Origin: Nocardia sp. NBC_01329
GTDB taxonomy: Bacteria > Actinomycetota > Actinomycetes > Mycobacteriales > Mycobacteriaceae
Direction of reading: 5' to 3'
Length of the DNA stretch: 64,000 nt
NCBI RefSeq assembly: GCF_035956715.1
Contig: NZ_CP108381.1
Span: forward strand, 248,001 to 312,000
The position numbers and the translations under genes are program-made. Shown one piece after another: positions 60,528 through 64,000 of this stretch. The notes under the pieces were generated by a model. That model searched no databases, was not told where the DNA came from, and was given only the letters and a program-made list of their open reading frames with translations. Position 1 is the first letter of the stretch; each line of letters starts with the position of its first letter.

Positions 60528-62426
60528 TTACAGCGCGGCCCGGTCGCGCGCCTTGCGACGCGACAGTTCCCGGGCCCGTTCGTTTGCTCCCAACGTGACT
60601 TTGCGCACCCGCACGAACTCCGGCGTCACCTCGACACATTCGTCGGCCGCGCAGAATTCCATGGCCATTTCCAGGTCCAGCTGCAACGGCTTGGCGAGCG
60701 TCTCCATCACATCGGCGGTGGAGGATCGCATATTGGTGAGCTTTTTCTCCTTGGTCACATTGATATCGAGATCCTCGGCGCGCGGATTGATCCCGACAAC
60801 CATGCCCTCATAGGTTTCCGCGCCCGGTTCCACGAAGAACTGTCCGCGGTCGGAGAGCTGGATCATGGCGAACGGGGTGACACTGCCGGTGCGGTCGGAG
60901 ACCAGCGATCCGGTGTGCCGGGCCCGGATCTCCCCGGCCCACGGCGCGTACCCGTGCGAGACGGCATTGGCGATACCGGTGCCGCGGGTCTCGGTCAGGA
61001 AATCGGTGCGGAATCCGATCAGCCCACGCGAGGGCACGATGAATTCCATCCGCACCCAACCCGCGGCGTGGTTGTTCATCTGCACCATTTTGCCCTTGCG
61101 GGCGGCCAGCAGCTGGGTGATGGCGCCGAGGTATTCGTCCGGGCAGTCGATGGTGAGCTCTTCGTAGGGCTCGTGCACCTTGCCGTCGACCTGCCGGGTC
61201 ACCACCTGCGGTTTGCCGACGGTCAGCTCGAAACCCTCACGCCGCATCTGTTCGACCAGGATCGCCAGCGCGAGTTCGCCACGGCCCTGCACCTCCCAGG
61301 CGTCGGGTCGGCCGATATCGAGGACTCGCAGTGAGACATTGCCCACCAGTTCCTGATCGAGCCGTGATTTCACCATGCGGGCGGTGAGCTTGTGCCCCTG
61401 TACCCGGCCGACCAGCGGCGAGGTGTTGGTGCCGATGACCACCGAGATGGCGGGTTCGTCGACCGTGATCCGGGGCAGCGCGACCGGGTTCTCCGGATCG
61501 GCGAGGGTGTCGCCGATCATGATGTCGGTGATTCCCGCGACCGCGACGATATCGCCGGCCACCGCGACCTCACCGGGCTGCCGCTCGACGCCGACGGTCT
61601 GCAGCAGTTCGGTGATCTTGACGCTCTTGACCCCGTCCGCGTGCATCCATGCGACGTTCTGGCCCTTGCGGAGCTCGCCGTTGTGGATCCGCACCAGCGC
61701 CAGCCTGCCCAGGAAGGCGGAGGCGTCGAGGTTGGTGACATGGGCCTGCAGCGGTGCGGCGATATCGCCCTTGGGGGCGGGGATGTTCTCGAACAGTACG
61801 TCGAACAGCGCGTCGAGATTCTCCGCGTTCGGTACCTCGCCGTTCTGCGGCTGCTCCTTGGAGGCCTTGCCGGCGCGACCCGAGGCGTAGAGCACCGGCA
61901 GGTCGAGAGCGAGTTCGGCGGCTTCGGCGGCGTCGTCGTCGAGATCGGAGGCCAGGTCCAACAGCAGGTCGTGGCTCTCCTCGACGACCTCGGCGATACG
62001 AGCGTCGGGGCGGTCGGTCTTGTTGACGACCAGGATCACCGGCAGGCAGGCGGCGAGCGCCTTGCGCAGGACGAACCGGGTCTGCGGGAGCGGGCCCTCG
62101 GAGGCGTCGACCAGCAGCACCACACCGTCGACCATGGACAGGCCGCGCTCGACCTCGCCGCCGAAATCGGCGTGGCCGGGGGTATCGATGACATTGATGA
62201 CGGTGACGCTGCCGTCGGGATGGTGCCGGTGTACGGCGGTGTTCTTGGCGAGAATGGTGATGCCCTTCTCGCGCTCCAGATCGCCGGAGTCCATCACTCG
62301 GTCGACCGGTTCGGCTCGCTCGGCGAATGCGCCGGACTGCCGCAGCATGGCGTCGACGAGCGTCGTTTTACCGTGGTCGACGTGGGCCACGATGGCTACG
62401 TTGCGAAAATCGCGTGTAGACGACAC
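60528..62426 (-). CDS. typA: Ribosome-associated GTPase TypA/BipA
   Basis: 632 residues. G1 is IVAHVDHGKTTLVDAMLRQ, G2 region DSGDLEREKGITILAKN, G3 IDTPGHADFGGEVER, G4 VVNKTDRP, with the EF-G-like domains after and the TypA C-terminus VEVTPEFVRVRKVTLGANERARELSRRK. TypA acts on ribosomes under stress and cold. The gene leads the minus-strand block typA-lpqW-mshB-membrane protein. Confidence 0.96.
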   Translation of the reverse strand: MSSTRDFRNVAIVAHVDHGKTTLVDAMLRQSGAFAERAEPVDRVMDSGDLEREKGITILAKNTAVHRHHPDGSVTVINVIDTPGHADFGGEVERGLSMVDGVVLLVDASEGPLPQTRFVLRKALAACLPVILVVNKTDRPDARIAEVVEESHDLLLDLASDLDDDAAEAAELALDLPVLYASGRAGKASKEQPQNGEVPNAENLDALFDVLFENIPAPKGDIAAPLQAHVTNLDASAFLGRLALVRIHNGELRKGQNVAWMHADGVKSVKITELLQTVGVERQPGEVAVAGDIVAVAGITDIMIGDTLADPENPVALPRITVDEPAISVVIGTNTSPLVGRVQGHKLTARMVKSRLDQELVGNVSLRVLDIGRPDAWEVQGRGELALAILVEQMRREGFELTVGKPQVVTRQVDGKVHEPYEELTIDCPDEYLGAITQLLAARKGKMVQMNNHAAGWVRMEFIVPSRGLIGFRTDFLTETRGTGIANAVSHGYAPWAGEIRARHTGSLVSDRTGSVTPFAMIQLSDRGQFFVEPGAETYEGMVVGINPRAEDLDINVTKEKKLTNMRSSTADVMETLAKPLQLDLEMAMEFCAADECVEVTPEFVRVRKVTLGANERARELSRRKARDRAAL

Positions 62427-62575
62427 GCCGGTTCCTCCTGCTGGTTAACTGTTGCTTGCGGCCGGACCCTGCGACAGGGAGATTCGAAACTCACCGGGCA
62501 TCTGGGCCGGTTACACCCTACCGGGGTCCTGGTGGCCTGCTGGCGGCGCCTAGAGGTAAGGGTATGCTAACCCAC

Positions 62576-62752
62576 ATGGGCAAGGTCAAGGCGAGCGAGG
62601 TTTCGAGCCTCAAGCCGAAGAAGAAGTGCTGTCGGAAGAAGACGCGCTGCGTGAAATGCCCTGTGGTCATCATGCGGATGAAGCGCCTGGAAGCCGGGGG
62701 TGCTTCCGGCAAAGAACTGAAGAAGGGGCTGAAGAAGGCGCGAGCCGCCTGA
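62576..62752 (+). CDS. Small Cys/Lys-rich basic protein
   Basis: 58 residues from ATG 62576, with AGAGGTAAGG upstream. Composition is extreme: about 17 Lys/Arg, and Cys18, Cys19, Cys25 and Cys28 form KKKCCRKKTRCVKCP, a plausible zinc-binding or nucleic-acid-binding knuckle. No acidic domain or signal peptide is present. It lies between typA and the pterin dehydratase gene. I do not recognise a family. Confidence 0.72.
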   Translation: MGKVKASEVSSLKPKKKCCRKKTRCVKCPVVIMRMKRLEAGGASGKELKKGLKKARAA

Positions 62753-62836
62753 GTCGATCTCTGTCGACGCTCGGGGCGTCGGCATGAAGGCCGACGGTCG
62801 GGTTGTAGGAAAGGGATTCCGGGGTACCACGCCGAG

Positions 62837-63124
62837 ATGACCACACCACTGCTCTCCGAATCCGATATCACCGCGGCCCTGGAATCGCTGCCGGAATGGA
62901 CCCGGGCCGGTGACGCATTGACCCGCACCGTCGAGGCGGCCACATTCCCCGCCGGAATCGAACTCGTGCGACAGGTCGCCGATATCGCCGAATCGGCGAA
63001 TCACCATCCCGATATCGATATCCGGTGGCGCAAGGTCACCTTCACCTTGTCCACGCATTCCGCGGGTGGGCTCACGGCACAGGACGTGGCGCTGGCCCGG
63101 GAGATAGATCGACTGGCGCCCTAG
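62837..63124 (+). CDS. Pterin-4a-carbinolamine dehydratase
   Basis: 95 residues with the active-site motif SANHHPDIDIRWRKVTFTLSTHSAGGLTAQDVALAREID, in which HHP and the following Asp/Arg contact the pterin. It dehydrates 4a-hydroxytetrahydrobiopterin and can also be a moonlighting protein. M. tuberculosis has the same protein (Rv1159A) beside pimE. Its 3' end overlaps the stop region of the convergent pimE gene by 53 bp. Confidence 0.93.
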   Translation: MTTPLLSESDITAALESLPEWTRAGDALTRTVEAATFPAGIELVRQVADIAESANHHPDIDIRWRKVTFTLSTHSAGGLTAQDVALAREIDRLAP

Positions 63125-64000
63125 CCGTCCGCGCGGCCGTCCGGCCGGCCCAGATGATCCAGCCGTAGAGCGCCAGCGCGCCGATCACATAGACCGTGCC
63201 GAGCCAGGACCAGACGCCCCAGCGGGAGATGGTCCAGATCGAATCCTGCAGGAACGACAGGACCCAGGGGGCGCCGATCAGGGTCATGATCAGCCAGTAA
63301 CCGGCCAGGATCCGCGCGCCCGCCACTGCCCGGTACGGTCCGTGGAGCAGCCAGAGCACAGTCGGCAGCAGCCAACCCCAATGGTGGGACCAGGAGATGG
63401 GCGAGATCATCAGCCCGAACAGCTGCACGATCAGCGCTGTGCCCAGGAGATCGTCGCGGCGCAGGGCCCGCCAGGCGAACCAGCCCAGTGCCGATGTCAC
63501 GAGAACACCCGCGATCCACCACGGTCCGGTGCCCACATCGCTGCCCAGCAGCCGGCTCAGCGCGCCGCGCATCGATTGGTTCCACACCGAGCCCACCGGC
63601 CCGATCCGGTCGGCGTCGCCGAGCAGGGTGCCGAAATACCGGCGGGTCTCCTCGGGATTGATGAGGAAACTGGCCGCCACCGTCAGCCCGAACACCACCG
63701 CCGACCAGACGGCGGCCGCCCAGCGCCGCCGGGCCACGAAGTACAGACCGCTGATCGCCGGCGTCAGTTTGATACCCGCGACCGCGCCCACCAGAGTTCC
63801 CGACAGCCACCACCGGGAGCTGCGGATCGCGATCATCACCCCGAGCATCAGGAAGATGTTGACCTGTCCGTAGTCGATGGTCGTGCGAACCGGTTCGAAC
63901 CACAGCCCGGCCGCGGTCCACGCCACCATGGTGGTGCGCCACCGCGGTTCGCGCAGCGCCTCCCGCCCGAGCATCAGTTCGAACGCGATCCGCACCACCC
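63072..64000 (-). CDS. pimE: PimE-like polyprenol-phosphate-mannose mannosyltransferase (partial)
   Basis: The C-terminal ~308 residues of a polytopic GT87/DUF2029 protein; the 5' part runs off the window. Visible features: several transmembrane helices, the GIKLTPAISGLYFVARRRW segment, PEETRRYFGTLLGDADRIGPVGSVWNQSMRGALSRL (donor-binding loop typical of the family) and ISPISWSHHWGWLLPTVLWLLHG. PimE adds the fifth mannose to PIMs from polyprenol-P-mannose. The family call is from sequence pattern and the pterin-dehydratase neighbour. The stop overlaps that gene. Confidence 0.85.
   Translation of the reverse strand, partial: VVRIAFELMLGREALREPRWRTTMVAWTAAGLWFEPVRTTIDYGQVNIFLMLGVMIAIRSSRWWLSGTLVGAVAGIKLTPAISGLYFVARRRWAAAVWSAVVFGLTVAASFLINPEETRRYFGTLLGDADRIGPVGSVWNQSMRGALSRLLGSDVGTGPWWIAGVLVTSALGWFAWRALRRDDLLGTALIVQLFGLMISPISWSHHWGWLLPTVLWLLHGPYRAVAGARILAGYWLIMTLIGAPWVLSFLQDSIWTISRWGVWSWLGTVYVIGALALYGWIIWAGRTAARTARAPVDLSPGPAPRPVP

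Overview
The window is a high-GC actinobacterial chromosome segment. It most likely comes from Nocardia or a close mycolic-acid relative (Mycobacteriales/Corynebacteriales). The evidence is mycothiol biosynthesis (mshB), a PimE-type mannosyltransferase, an LpqW-type lipoprotein, F420-dependent PPOX-fold enzymes, ESX (type VII) accessory proteins, and two blocks whose gene content matches Mycobacterium tuberculosis from memory. I see no rRNA, tRNA, transposase, integrase, phage gene or CRISPR array.

Layout. 1-2.6 kb: a VOC protein, then an aldehyde dehydrogenase coupled to DUF779. 3.1-6.2 kb: a four-gene ESX-accessory operon (WXG100-like protein, DUF3558 lipoprotein, Pro/Thr-rich putative substrate, EspG-like chaperone) with no secretion core beside it. 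6.4-16.4 kb: a housekeeping block (fumC, DesA2-like desaturase, LGFP lipoprotein, glpX, DUF4245, xseB-xseA-lipid-droplet protein, ispH, DUF6542) that parallels M. tuberculosis Rv1094-Rv1112, which ychF at 31.9 kb would complete. Between DUF6542 and ychF lie a DNA-repair island (sbcD-sbcC, ogt, ada-alkA; 16.8-23.2 kb), cstA-ybdD, and small regulator/enzyme modules.

26-57 kb is accessory. Most of it is regulator-plus-enzyme pairs: WYL/NmrA, MerR-clamp/TPR, AraC/VOC, HxlR/DHFR-like, FitAB toxin-antitoxin, TetR/MFS/RidA, MarR/MFS. There are also an alkyl sulfatase, a nitronate monooxygenase, a MoxR-VWA pair, TerD and a Tat-exported DUF1906 protein. Decayed genes occur here: an alpha/beta-hydrolase with a deletion, an NmrA remnant and a frameshifted TPR gene. 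57-64 kb is a second conserved block on the minus strand (typA, lpqW, mshB, membrane protein) with a 58-residue Cys/Lys protein, a pterin dehydratase and a truncated pimE.

The most unusual item is the regulator at 29123-30211. A MerR DNA-binding head is fused in one frame to a region resembling the second and third domains of the DNA polymerase III sliding clamp, and it overlaps a TPR gene carrying a one-base frameshift. Other notable items are several divergent promoters with long perfect dyads, repeated signs of leaderless transcription, a duplicated 114-bp palindromic repeat, and an internally duplicated protein of unknown family.
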